From contig SFOJ01000019.1 of assembly GCA_004552445.1 (NCBI GenBank), forward strand, positions 1-32,492: a stretch of 32,492 nucleotides of DNA, written 5' to 3'. This document shows positions 23,847 through 32,147 of this stretch, in pieces. A program made the position numbers and the translations under genes. How positions within the stretch are numbered: the first letter of the stretch is position 1; every line of letters starts with the position of its first letter. Source of the DNA: Mollicutes bacterium (GTDB lineage: Bacteria; Bacillota_I; Bacilli_A; RF39; UBA660). The notes below the pieces were generated by a model. It saw nothing but the letters and a program-made list of their open reading frames with translations. It was not told the origin of the DNA and made no database searches.

Positions 23847-25460
23847 ATGAAAAAAAATATTATTAAATTGATTACAGTGTTCTTCGTATCTATGTTATTC
23901 GCATTTGGAGTAGATGCTCTATCTAGACCAGTAAATGATGCAGCAAGAGTTCCAAGTAGAATACCAGAACCTGGATCAAAATTATATGCTACAGTTCAAG
24001 ATGTGTTCGATTTTTCAAAAATTAAATTTAAAAACGGAAATGAAGAAATATCAGGATATGATAGCATGAGAAAGATAGTTTTCTCAGAAGGCTTTGAATT
24101 TGATGACCAAAACGGAGTATTTGGTGTAAAAGATGATTGGTTTACAGCATATTGTTTAGATGGTAGACTTAAATATCCTGAAAATGGATTCTACTTTAAT
24201 CAAATAACTGGAAATACAGATGTTGATTCAGTTGTTGAAGATATGATAAAAACTGCTATATTAAATCAATCAAATTCAAGTCAAGCAATGTATGATTTAT
24301 TGAAACAAGCAAGAGGTTCACTTGGACTTAAAGTTTTATACAAAAAGCCACAAAAGCCGGATGGAACAGAAATGACTAATGATGAATTAGGTACACAAAT
24401 GCTTAGATCATCTGAAACTCCAATTGAAATAGAAGTAGAAGGATTAGTTATTGTAGACAACAAAACAAATCCAAGAATTACAGCTGAAGAATTAAATAAT
24501 GCAGCTGGTACAACTGGTACTACATTCAAAATCAGTGTTTCATCATCCGTAAAAGATTCAAATATTATATTTAATCGTTACACGACAAATTCTTTAGATA
24601 CAACATTAAATTATAATAGAGCATTATGGATGATAGAACATAGTTATCCAACATTAAGTTTAGAAGATTCTCTTACAGCTGCAGGTGCAGATTATGATAA
24701 TCTAAAAATTGAAATTAAAGCATTACACAATACTGCAACTGATGAAGAAATAACAAAACTAATCGAAAATTATGTTTATTCTACAGTTCAATATGCTATA
24801 TGGAAAGTTAACGATGGTGTTGATTATAATGGTAAAACTTTAGGAAATGAATTAGTAGGTTCTGAAGAGTTAAATAAATTATATAAATATCTTATTGAAG
24901 ATAAAGGAAATACTTTCTATGCAACATATGGAAATAGTGCTTACACTGAAGAATTAAGTCTTGTAAAACCTAATACTAAAAAAGAAATTTATGAAGAAAC
25001 AAATGATATTTATAAATATGGTCCATACAAAGTAAATGGTGGTTTCTTAGAAACTGGAAAAATTTACTTATCTGTTAAAGACTCAGATAAAAATGGTGTT
25101 AAATTAGTTGATAAAGAAGGAAATACTATTAGTGAGTTAAATTCTGGTGAAGAATTCTATGTATTAACTAATAAAAAATCTAAAATTGCAAATGTAACAA
25201 TTGAAGCTAGCGCACCTGATGCTAAGATATTTACTCCTACAGGAAATAGAGGAAGAATATATTATGCAAATAGTGTAATTACTCAAAATGTTATTACTGG
25301 TGGAAAAATAGAAACTAAAGCAGTAAATGCAAATTTTGAGTTATTATTTAATCCAAGTACTGGAGTAGAAAATGTAGGTATGCTATTTATCGTAACATTA
25401 ATAGCATTCACAATTGGATACTTAGTATTAAATCACAAGAATCAACCAGTTGAATTATAA
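23847..25460 (+). CDS. thioester-domain surface adhesin with NPSTG sorting signal
   Basis: Exported protein of 537 aa. Signal peptide of about 24 residues (MKKNIIKLITVFFVSMLFAF, cut near VDA). Residues about 45-395 look like a thioester (TQXA-type) domain: Cys103 in TAYCLDGRLKYP and Gln315 in YSTVQYAIWKVND are the pair expected to form an internal Cys-Gln thioester, which in Gram-positive adhesins reacts covalently with host or environmental amines. The domain carries an internal region (about 150-250) not usual in the short versions. A C-terminal beta-rich region (about 400-500) is followed by NPSTG (502-506), a hydrophobic helix and the tail NHKNQPVEL, a sortase-type anchor with NPxTG instead of LPxTG. 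The tail is less basic than usual. The matching sortase is not in this window. Monocistronic. Confidence 0.85.
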   Translation: MKKNIIKLITVFFVSMLFAFGVDALSRPVNDAARVPSRIPEPGSKLYATVQDVFDFSKIKFKNGNEEISGYDSMRKIVFSEGFEFDDQNGVFGVKDDWFTAYCLDGRLKYPENGFYFNQITGNTDVDSVVEDMIKTAILNQSNSSQAMYDLLKQARGSLGLKVLYKKPQKPDGTEMTNDELGTQMLRSSETPIEIEVEGLVIVDNKTNPRITAEELNNAAGTTGTTFKISVSSSVKDSNIIFNRYTTNSLDTTLNYNRALWMIEHSYPTLSLEDSLTAAGADYDNLKIEIKALHNTATDEEITKLIENYVYSTVQYAIWKVNDGVDYNGKTLGNELVGSEELNKLYKYLIEDKGNTFYATYGNSAYTEELSLVKPNTKKEIYEETNDIYKYGPYKVNGGFLETGKIYLSVKDSDKNGVKLVDKEGNTISELNSGEEFYVLTNKKSKIANVTIEASAPDAKIFTPTGNRGRIYYANSVITQNVITGGKIETKAVNANFELLFNPSTGVENVGMLFIVTLIAFTIGYLVLNHKNQPVEL

Positions 25461-25487
25461 GAAGTTTGAAAAAACTTCTTTTTTTAT
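25459..25487 (+). terminator. intrinsic terminator after adhesin gene
   Basis: AAGAAGTTT (25459-25467), GAAA loop, AAACTTCTT (25472-25480), followed by a T run. Confidence 0.9.
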
Positions 25488-25547
25488 GCAGTGATTTTAA
25501 TAAATACAACTAAATATATAATAGAGGGGATATAAGAAAGGAGATAA

Positions 25548-26222
25548 ATGTTAATAGAAAAATTAAAAAGTATGAAAAACAAAAATTTAATTGGGATATT
25601 TATAATAGTTGCATTAATATCTGGATACATCGTAACATTTATATATTTTAGTAATGAAATATATAAAAATAAAGAAGAACAAAAGAATAATGAAATAAGT
25701 ATTCTAGAAGAACCATCAAAAGATACTGAATACAAAGAAATTAAGGTTGATATTAAAGGAAGTGTTAAAAAGCCGGGCGTTTATACATTAAAAGAAAATT
25801 CTAGGACTAACGATGCTATAATCGCTTCAGGAGGATTACTTAAAAATGCTAATACAAGATTTATAAATCTTTCAAAAATATTAAATGATGGAGATGTAAT
25901 AGTCGTATACTCAAATGAAGAAATAAAAAAAGCACAAAAAGAAGAAAGAATAGTAGTTGAAACACCATGTGTATGCGAAGAAGTAAAAAATGATAGCTGC
26001 TATAAAGAAGATAAAGAAACTGAAACTACATCAAAAATAAATATAAATACAGCTACAATAAATGAATTAATTAAATTAAATGGAATTGGTGAATCTAAGG
26101 CAAAATTAATAATAGAATATAGAACTAAAAATGGTAAGTTTAAAGACATAAAAGAAATAATGAATATAAAAGGTATAAGTGAAACATTATTCTCTAAAAT
26201 TAAGGAAAATATTACTATATGA
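25548..26222 (+). CDS. comEA: ComEA, DNA receptor for natural transformation
   Basis: Membrane-anchored DNA-binding protein of 224 aa that holds incoming double-stranded DNA outside the membrane. One N-terminal transmembrane helix (about 15-35), an SLBB domain (about 62-118: VDIKGSVKKPGVYTL, LNDGDVIVVY), a linker with three cysteines (PCVCEE, SCYK) and a C-terminal helix-hairpin-helix pair (about 163-223: ININTATINELIKLNGIGES, IKGISETLFSKIKENI). The start at 25548 is behind AAAGGAG. A TATAAT-like box about 30 bp upstream of the start could be its promoter. The gene overlaps comEC by 44 bp; the comEB gene present between them in Bacillus is absent. Confidence 0.93.
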   Translation: MLIEKLKSMKNKNLIGIFIIVALISGYIVTFIYFSNEIYKNKEEQKNNEISILEEPSKDTEYKEIKVDIKGSVKKPGVYTLKENSRTNDAIIASGGLLKNANTRFINLSKILNDGDVIVVYSNEEIKKAQKEERIVVETPCVCEEVKNDSCYKEDKETETTSKININTATINELIKLNGIGESKAKLIIEYRTKNGKFKDIKEIMNIKGISETLFSKIKENITI

Positions 26223-28254
26223 TTCATTATATTATATTCTAATAATTTTATCGTTAATTTATATTTTTATTTATAGTAAAACATTTATTTTAAACACAAA
26301 CTATAATAAAAATAATAATAAATTTTATCTAAAAATAAATAATTATATTATTGATGGCAATAAATTATCAATAGATTTCGATAACTTAAAAGGAATTTAT
26401 TATTTTGAAACAAAAGATGAAATAAATTTATTTAAAAAGAATTATAATCTAGGAGACACTATAGAAGTGAATGGTACACTTGAAAAGCCAAATAATAATA
26501 CCATACCAAATACATTTAATTACAAAAAATATTTATATCATAAGAGAATAGAATATATTTTAAAAATAAACAATTTAAAAAAAGTTAAAAATAACAAAAG
26601 TATACCAATAAAAATAAAAAATTATATATTAAAAAGAATTGAAAATATAAAAAATAATAAATATCTATATGCTTTTATTCTAGGAAAATCATCTTATATA
26701 GACATTAAAAGCTATAATAACTATAAAATAAATGGTGTAACACATCTATTTGCTTTATCTGGATTACATGTTTCTTTATTTTCATCAATAGTATTATACA
26801 TATTAAATAAACTGAAATTAAATGAAAAAGTTACATTTACTATAACAAGTATATTTTTAATAACATTTTCTTTTATTGCATCATTTACACCATCTATTTT
26901 AAGAGCAACAATATTTTTTATATTATCTAGCGTTAATAAGATATATTATTTTTTCATAAAGCCAAAGAATTTGCTTTATTTAACATTTACAATATTAATT
27001 TTTATTAATCCATTTTATATATTTGATACTGGATTTATTTTATCATTTACAATTACTTATTTTATACTTTTAATGAATGAAAAAATAACTATTGAAGGTA
27101 ATATAAAATCTATATTAATAGTTAGTATGTTATCTTTTTTATCAAGTTTACCAATAATAATAAATTTATCATATGAGATAAACATAATTGGTTTTATAAA
27201 TAATATATTTTTTATACCATTAGTTACTAATATAATTTTCCCGCTCTCATTAATAGTTATATTAATACCAAAACTTAGTTTTATATTGTTTATTTTAACA
27301 AGAGTTATGGAAAAAGTATCAGCATTTAGTAGTAGTATACTTAATATTACTTTATATTTTCAAAGGTTAAGTTATATAGAAATATTTATATATTATGTAT
27401 TACTAATATTATCAATAAAGAAAAATAAAAAAGTATTAATTTTATTATTAATTTTTGTATTTATATTATATATAAAACCCAATTTTAATAAGAATGCATA
27501 TGTATATTTTATCGATGTAGGACAAGGGGATTCAGCATTAATTATTACAGAAAATAACAAAAGTATATTAATAGATACAGGAGGAAAATTAAGCTATAAA
27601 ACAGAATCATGGAAGCAAAAGAACAAAGAATATAATTTAATGTCATTATCAATAATTCCTTTTTTTAAAAGTATAGGTCTTAAAAAAATAGATTATCTTT
27701 TAATTACTCATGGAGATGCAGATCATGCAGGATATGCTTTAGAATTATTAGATAACTTTAAAATTATAAATAAATATACAAACAAAGGAAGGAAAAACAC
27801 TTTAGAAAAGAAATTAAATATAAATTCTTTAGAGGAAAGTTATTTAAAAATTGATAATATAGAAATTTATTCATTAAATAATAATATTTATAATAATGAA
27901 AACAAAGATAGTTTAGTTCTTTTAATTAAAATATATAATAATGAATTTTTATTTATGGCAGATGCAGACAAAGAAGTAGAAAAATCTATAATAGAAAAAT
28001 ATAACTTGAAAGATATAGATTTTTTAAAAGTAGGGCATCATGGTTCTAAAACAAGTACCGATATGACATTTATAAATAAAATTAATCCAAAGTACTCAAT
28101 TATTTCAGTAGGAAAAAATAATAAATTTGGACATCCAAATATCGAAACATTAGAAACATTAAAAAATAGAAAAACGTTAAGAACAGATAAATCAGGAACA
28201 ATAAGAATAACTATTAATAAAAATGAATTTATAATAAATACATATTGCCCATAA
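26179..28254 (+). CDS. comEC: ComEC/Rec2 DNA uptake channel
   Basis: Membrane channel of 691 aa that passes single-stranded DNA into the cytoplasm. The order is the usual one: an N-terminal membrane segment with an OB-like soluble region (about 45-130), the competence domain with many helices (about 165-430, including GVTHLFALSGLHVSLF and PSILRATIFFI), then a metallo-beta-lactamase-like domain (about 440-690: YFIDVGQGDSALII, ITHGDADHAGY near 508, FMADADKEVE, KVGHHGSKTST). The HxDxDH metal site is complete, so nuclease activity is plausible. The start is GTG 26179 with AAAAGG 5 nt upstream inside comEA, implying translational coupling. Very AT-rich coding, with long runs of Asn, Ile and Lys. 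No other late competence genes are in the window. Confidence 0.93.
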   Translation: MKHYSLKLRKILLYDSLYYILIILSLIYIFIYSKTFILNTNYNKNNNKFYLKINNYIIDGNKLSIDFDNLKGIYYFETKDEINLFKKNYNLGDTIEVNGTLEKPNNNTIPNTFNYKKYLYHKRIEYILKINNLKKVKNNKSIPIKIKNYILKRIENIKNNKYLYAFILGKSSYIDIKSYNNYKINGVTHLFALSGLHVSLFSSIVLYILNKLKLNEKVTFTITSIFLITFSFIASFTPSILRATIFFILSSVNKIYYFFIKPKNLLYLTFTILIFINPFYIFDTGFILSFTITYFILLMNEKITIEGNIKSILIVSMLSFLSSLPIIINLSYEINIIGFINNIFFIPLVTNIIFPLSLIVILIPKLSFILFILTRVMEKVSAFSSSILNITLYFQRLSYIEIFIYYVLLILSIKKNKKVLILLLIFVFILYIKPNFNKNAYVYFIDVGQGDSALIITENNKSILIDTGGKLSYKTESWKQKNKEYNLMSLSIIPFFKSIGLKKIDYLLITHGDADHAGYALELLDNFKIINKYTNKGRKNTLEKKLNINSLEESYLKIDNIEIYSLNNNIYNNENKDSLVLLIKIYNNEFLFMADADKEVEKSIIEKYNLKDIDFLKVGHHGSKTSTDMTFINKINPKYSIISVGKNNKFGHPNIETLETLKNRKTLRTDKSGTIRITINKNEFIINTYCP

Positions 28255-28293
28255 TAATATCTTATTCAAAAGAATGATTTAAGTAACAATTAG

Positions 28294-28304
28294 TATGATA
28301 TAAT
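28294..28304 (+). promoter_or_regulatory. extended -10 promoter of the LRR/transglutaminase pair
   Basis: TATGATATAAT, identical to the -10 elements at 14931, 22821 and 32078. No strong -35; the leader is about 15-20 nt with AGGAG. Confidence 0.6.
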
Positions 28305-28325
28305 TAATATAGGAGTGATATTTTG

Positions 28326-28904
28326 ATGAATACAAAAAGTATTGAAGAATATATTTATTCTTTAGAAAATCCAAAAGAATGTAAAGAATTAACAATAAAT
28401 AAATTAAGCATTACAGGAGAAGTTCAAACAGTTGATTTAAACGATTTATATAATTTTCCTAAGTTAGAAAGTTTATCTTTATGCAATATGACATTCGGAG
28501 AAAATGATTTATTAATATTAGGAAAATTAGAAAATTTAAAAGTATTAAAACTATATAATTGTGATTTTTCTAATGATAATTTATATGCATATTTTAACAG
28601 TATAGAAATTGAAGAATTAGTTATAGATAATACTGAAATGAATTTTAATGCTATTAAAAAGAAATATAATAAAGTAATTGCTAAAAATGTAGCAAATATA
28701 TATGATATAAACTGTAATGAACTAGATATAAGTAAGGCAATAACAGTTGATTTTCAAAAGTTGTATTTTGAAAAATATGAAAAGTTAATAGTAAATAAAT
28801 TCCAATATTTATCACAAAAAAATATTTTTATCGAATATAAAAATAATATTGAATTAGTAGTTAAAGATGACTATTATGATGAAATGGGAGATATATATGA
28901 ATAA
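28326..28904 (+). CDS. leucine-rich-repeat-like protein
   Basis: Protein of 192 aa without signal peptide or membrane helix. Residues about 35-110 have LRR-like spacing: LYNFPKLESLSLCNMTF, LGKLENLKVLKLYNCDFS, IEIEELVIDNTEM. The second half is less regular. The start is ATG 28326, with TTG 28323 immediately before it; both sit behind GGAGTGA. The last eight bases overlap the start of the transglutaminase-like gene, so the two are co-translated. LRR domains usually mediate protein contacts, so this could be a partner or regulator of the downstream enzyme. The pairing is inference from position. Confidence 0.65.
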   Translation: MNTKSIEEYIYSLENPKECKELTINKLSITGEVQTVDLNDLYNFPKLESLSLCNMTFGENDLLILGKLENLKVLKLYNCDFSNDNLYAYFNSIEIEELVIDNTEMNFNAIKKKYNKVIAKNVANIYDINCNELDISKAITVDFQKLYFEKYEKLIVNKFQYLSQKNIFIEYKNNIELVVKDDYYDEMGDIYE

Positions 28905-30066
28905 AATAAAGATTAATTCTCCATTAACTAATGAAACGATACAAAGAATAAATGGAATGGCTCAAAGAGAAAATATTATTATAGTTTTCAATAATACTAA
29001 AGGTTTAAAACCAGATGATTTAATGAAACTTAATCAAAATGTTACAGTAAGTATTATAGGTGGTTTAGATACTAAAAAAGAAAAGTTTAATAATGAACAC
29101 TACCAAAAAAGAACTTACTATTCTCCAAAAGAGTTAATTAGCATTATTAATTTTTTTGAAAAAATCGAAAGGCAACTTAATCCACTATGGAGTGAACTAG
29201 AAAAATGTATGTTTGTATATCAAAAGATTTGTGAATATTCAAATTATGATGAATGTGAATATAATGGAAGAGATGCAGCAAGAAATTTATTAGGAGTAAT
29301 AACCGGAAAAAGTGTTTGCTCAGGTTATGCAATGATATTTAAAGAAGCTATGGATAGAATTAATATAAGATGTTACTATCAAAATAGAGAAGGCCACCAT
29401 GGTTGGAATATTGTTGAACTAGAAGGAAAACTATATGCGATAGAATTAACGTGGGATACATATAATAAAAAAGACAATAAATGTGGATTTAGAAATTTTT
29501 GCAGAGAGAATAGACAAAAATTTTATTCAAACAAGCATCATGATATAAGTACTGAGAAAGATGAACAAGAGTTTGATGTAACAGAATGTCCAGTTCCAAT
29601 ATTACAAAATGCTCTAAAAAAGATAAGTCAAGAGAGAATAAAAAGAATACCAGTTGAAAATCACAATGGAATAATGACATGTTCAATTGTTGGGCAACAT
29701 ATCGTTATTAAAGACAATATACCTTATTTACAAAATGGAACAACATCAAACACCTTTATTAGAAGTGATGGAAGTAGCTTTATACTAATTCCAACAAATA
29801 AATCAAATGGTCGAATTAGAGAATATATTTATTTAATATATATTCCCATGAGTCATACGATTCAAGCTACAAGAATATATAGTGAGATGGATTTGTTAAC
29901 TAATGACAAAGAATTAAGAAATAATATTTCAAATAATTTACTATCAAATCAAAGAATAGGAAGAAAAATAAATAGTTACAATGGTTATGTAGGATATATT
30001 GAAAAAAATAGTACATTAAGATACTATAGTCCAGATGTTGAATCATCGTTAAATATATATAGATAA
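28897..30066 (+). CDS. transglutaminase-like cysteine-protease-fold protein
   Basis: Protein of 389 aa. The core (about 100-195) has the transglutaminase-like triad: Cys141 in GKSVCSGYAMIFKEAM, His167/168 in EGHHGWNIVELEG and Asp187 in AIELTWDTYN. The fold covers peptidases, amidases and cross-linkers; which applies cannot be read off. The N-terminal 95 residues are mixed alpha/beta; the C-terminal 190 residues are of unknown type (beta-rich, IVGQHIVIKDNIPYLQNG). There is no signal peptide, so it would act in the cytoplasm or leave by an unusual route. ATG 28897 is chosen over an in-frame opening at 28867 because GGGAGAT precedes it and it overlaps the LRR stop by eight bases. Confidence 0.8.
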   Translation: MNKIKINSPLTNETIQRINGMAQRENIIIVFNNTKGLKPDDLMKLNQNVTVSIIGGLDTKKEKFNNEHYQKRTYYSPKELISIINFFEKIERQLNPLWSELEKCMFVYQKICEYSNYDECEYNGRDAARNLLGVITGKSVCSGYAMIFKEAMDRINIRCYYQNREGHHGWNIVELEGKLYAIELTWDTYNKKDNKCGFRNFCRENRQKFYSNKHHDISTEKDEQEFDVTECPVPILQNALKKISQERIKRIPVENHNGIMTCSIVGQHIVIKDNIPYLQNGTTSNTFIRSDGSSFILIPTNKSNGRIREYIYLIYIPMSHTIQATRIYSEMDLLTNDKELRNNISNNLLSNQRIGRKINSYNGYVGYIEKNSTLRYYSPDVESSLNIYR

Positions 30067-30093
30067 CGATATAATAAAATATGAGGTTATATT

Positions 30094-30250
30094 ATGCTAG
30101 GAGCAATATATTGATACTAATTGTTGTATTGTAGGGTTTGTCGCAAAAATAATGTATGGTATGAAACTTACACAAATAAATGATGCAACAACAGGTTTAC
30201 TAAAAGAATATATAAAAATACTTACTAAAGTATATAAAATAGTTAATTAA
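30094..30250 (+). pseudogene. decayed small single-helix membrane protein
   Basis: Behind TATAAT and TGAGGT an ATG opens MLGAIY and stops. Restoring one T and one G gives MLGAIYLILIVVL, then VGFVAKIMYGMKLTQ and INDATTGLLKEYIKILTKVY to TAA at 30250: about 52 aa with one membrane helix and an amphipathic tail. Two single-base losses suggest a dead gene. No family recognised. Confidence 0.35.
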
Positions 30251-30443
30251 TAGTTTAATTAATTATAATAATTATAAAAGAAAACATAATATATAGTAGA
30301 TATAGAAAATATATCTAAATTTTAACAGCTCCAAGACTATTAAAATAATGTATAATAATCCTCTAAACTTTTATAAAAATACGCAACTTATTACATATAA
30401 TCCATAAAATATATTGAGCCACCAAGTGGTGTTTATATAGATT

Positions 30444-30464
30444 AGGAACTACAAGTTAGTTCCT
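30444..30464 (+). terminator. terminator-like hairpin
   Basis: AGGAACTA (30444-30451), loop CAAGT, TAGTTCCT (30457-30464), followed by TTAGTTTG. A good stem but a short, interrupted T run. Confidence 0.55.
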
Positions 30465-30492
30465 TTAGTTTGCATTAATTAGACATAATCAC

Positions 30493-30521
30493 TTCTTATT
30501 TTAGTAAAAATGTAATATAAT
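30493..30521 (+). promoter_or_regulatory. promoter of xerD-like gene, leaderless geometry
   Basis: TTCTTA (30493-30498), 17-bp spacer, TATAAT (30516-30521), then GAACTT and ATG at 30528. The predicted first base of the mRNA is the A of the start codon; there is no ribosome binding site. Confidence 0.6.
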
Positions 30522-30527
30522 GAACTT

Positions 30528-31421
30528 ATGGATAAAGAAGAATTTCTTAAAATTAATGTTATAAACGATTTTATAAGTTATATTAGTAAGAAAAATTATT
30601 CTGTAAATACATATACTTCTTATATTAATGACTTATATTATTTTTATATCTTTATAAAAAAAGATTTGACAAAAGTAACATTTGAAGATATAAAAGATTA
30701 TTTAGAACATTTAAATTTAAAGAAAGAAAAAACTTCTTCAATAAGAAGAAAAATAAGTTCTTTAAAATCATTTTATAAATTTTTATATAAAAATAACTAT
30801 ATAAATAAAAAGGACTATCCACTTACTAAGATTGCTTATCCTAAGATGGAAAAGAAACTTCCAAAATTTATATATTATAACGATTTACTAGAAATAATTA
30901 ATGAATCCTCTAAAGATAAAGATGGAGTAAGAGATAGATTAATTATAGAAATGTTATATGCTACTGGTGTCAGAGTAAGTGAACTTATAAATATTAAGAT
31001 AAATGATATAGATTTTAATAATAGAAGAATTATAGTTTTAGGAAAAGGAAATAAAGAAAGAATAGTTTATTATGGTGAATATGCAGAAGAAGTATTAAAA
31101 GAATATATGAAAACACATGAAAGAAAAAATCATAATTATCTATTTGTTAATTCAAAAGGTGGAAAGTTAACTGATAGAGGGGTTAGATATATAATAGATA
31201 ATATTATGTCAAAATTGTCGGTTAAGACACATGTTACACCTCATGTACTTAGACATACTTTTGCAACAGATATGTTAAATAATGGATGTGATATAAAAGT
31301 TGTTCAAGAATTACTTGGACATAGTTCACTAAAAGCAACAGAAATTTATACTCACGTAACAAACGAACACCTAAAAAAAGTATATTATGAATGTTTTCCA
31401 AGGAGGGATAAAAATGAGTAA
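30528..31421 (+). CDS. xerD: tyrosine recombinase XerC/XerD type
   Basis: Site-specific recombinase of 297 aa, the length of XerC/XerD, which resolve chromosome dimers at dif. An N-terminal core-binding SAM-like domain (1-100, SVNTYTSYINDLYYF) precedes the catalytic domain with all expected residues: R149 (GVRVSEL), K173 (GKGNKER), H239 and R242 (HVLRHTFA), H265 (LGHSSL) and the nucleophile Y274 (IYTHV). No phage or integron genes adjoin, so a housekeeping Xer role is more likely than an integrase; XerC versus XerD cannot be decided here. The mRNA appears leaderless. The end overlaps tdk by eight bases. Confidence 0.88.
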   Translation: MDKEEFLKINVINDFISYISKKNYSVNTYTSYINDLYYFYIFIKKDLTKVTFEDIKDYLEHLNLKKEKTSSIRRKISSLKSFYKFLYKNNYINKKDYPLTKIAYPKMEKKLPKFIYYNDLLEIINESSKDKDGVRDRLIIEMLYATGVRVSELINIKINDIDFNNRRIIVLGKGNKERIVYYGEYAEEVLKEYMKTHERKNHNYLFVNSKGGKLTDRGVRYIIDNIMSKLSVKTHVTPHVLRHTFATDMLNNGCDIKVVQELLGHSSLKATEIYTHVTNEHLKKVYYECFPRRDKNE

Positions 31422-32007
31422 ATTATATTTTAGATATGGAGCTATGAATAGTGGAAAAACAACACTATTATTACAAGTGGCACATAACTATGAAGAAAGA
31501 GGAATGAAAGTAGTAATATTAAAACCAGGTATTGATACTAAAGGAAATGATAAGATAGTAACAAGAATAGGGCTTAAAAGAAAAGTAGATCATATAATAA
31601 AAAGTGATGAAAAACTAATTAATTATCTATGTACTTTACCACTAGATATAGTTTGTGTTTTAGTAGATGAATCACAATTCTTAACACGTGATCAAGTAGA
31701 TGATCTATTTATGTTCACTAAACTTAAAAACATTCCAGTAATTTGTTATGGACTTAGAAGCGATTTTAAAACAATGGCATTTCCAGGAAGTTTAAGATTA
31801 TTTGAAGTAAGTGATGTAATGGAAGAATTGATAACTATTTGTAGGTGTGGTAAAAGAGCAAAATTTAATGGAAGAATAGTAAATGGAGAATTTACTTCAA
31901 ACGGAGAGCAAGTTGCGATTGATGGAGAAAATCATGTTGAATATGAATCACTTTGCGGAAAATGTTATCTTGAAAAAGTACTTGGAATAACATCTTTAGA
32001 TGAATAA
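31414..32007 (+). CDS. tdk: thymidine kinase
   Basis: Type II thymidine kinase of 197 aa, which phosphorylates thymidine to dTMP in salvage. P-loop GAMNSGKTT (9-17), VDESQF Walker B region, lasso-side YGLRSDFKTMAFPGS and two zinc-binding Cys pairs (ICRCGKRA and SLCGKCY), the second being C-x2-C. The start at ATG 31414 is behind AAGGAGGG; an in-frame opening to 31387 lies in xerD and is not used. Co-transcribed with the recombinase by overlap. Closed by a strong terminator. Confidence 0.95.
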   Translation: MSKLYFRYGAMNSGKTTLLLQVAHNYEERGMKVVILKPGIDTKGNDKIVTRIGLKRKVDHIIKSDEKLINYLCTLPLDIVCVLVDESQFLTRDQVDDLFMFTKLKNIPVICYGLRSDFKTMAFPGSLRLFEVSDVMEELITICRCGKRAKFNGRIVNGEFTSNGEQVAIDGENHVEYESLCGKCYLEKVLGITSLDE

Positions 32008-32010
32008 ATT

Positions 32011-32038
32011 AAATCACTATAGATTAGTGATTTTTTTT
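32011..32038 (+). terminator. intrinsic terminator after tdk
   Basis: AAATCACTA (32011-32019), loop TAGAT, TAGTGATTT (32025-32033), followed by a T run to 32038. Confidence 0.9.
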
Positions 32039-32059
32039 GTAAAATTTTTCTTAAATATC

Positions 32060-32088
32060 TTCTCTCAAAAACTATGCTATGATATAAT
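32060..32088 (+). promoter_or_regulatory. ppdK promoter
   Basis: TATAAT (32083-32088) within the extended element TATGATATAAT (32078-32088); weak -35 TTCTCT (32060-32065), 17-bp spacer. The leader is about 53 nt. Confidence 0.65.
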
Positions 32089-32101
32089 AAATTAGTCGGT
32101 A

Positions 32102-32118
32102 ACATATGTTGCATATGT
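32102..32118. promoter_or_regulatory. palindrome in ppdK leader
   Basis: ACATATG-TTG-CATATGT, a perfect 7-bp inverted repeat starting about 8 nt after the expected transcription start. Its position fits a repressor operator just downstream of the promoter; as an RNA hairpin the 3-nt loop is tight. Confidence 0.4.
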
Positions 32119-32147
32119 CTTAAATGACAGGAGGGAGATAAATAAAT

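Larger units (their letters stand above)
30251..30527. other. gene-poor AT-rich intergenic stretch
   Basis: With the decayed gene before it, this makes a 460-bp gap. No convincing reading frame on either strand. It holds a short CACC/GGTG hairpin (30420-30431), a terminator-like hairpin (30444-30464) without an obvious gene before it, and the xerD promoter. The hairpin could end a small RNA, but no start for one could be assigned. Confidence 0.5.

Noticed and set aside
30420..30464. CRISPR or transposon-end repeats in the intergenic gap
   Set aside because: Only single short hairpins are present; there is no repeated unit, no target duplication and no transposase remnant.
30528..31421. Phage or integrative-element integrase
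   Set aside because: Length and motifs match Xer proteins, the gene is coupled to tdk, and no attachment site, tRNA or phage gene adjoins.
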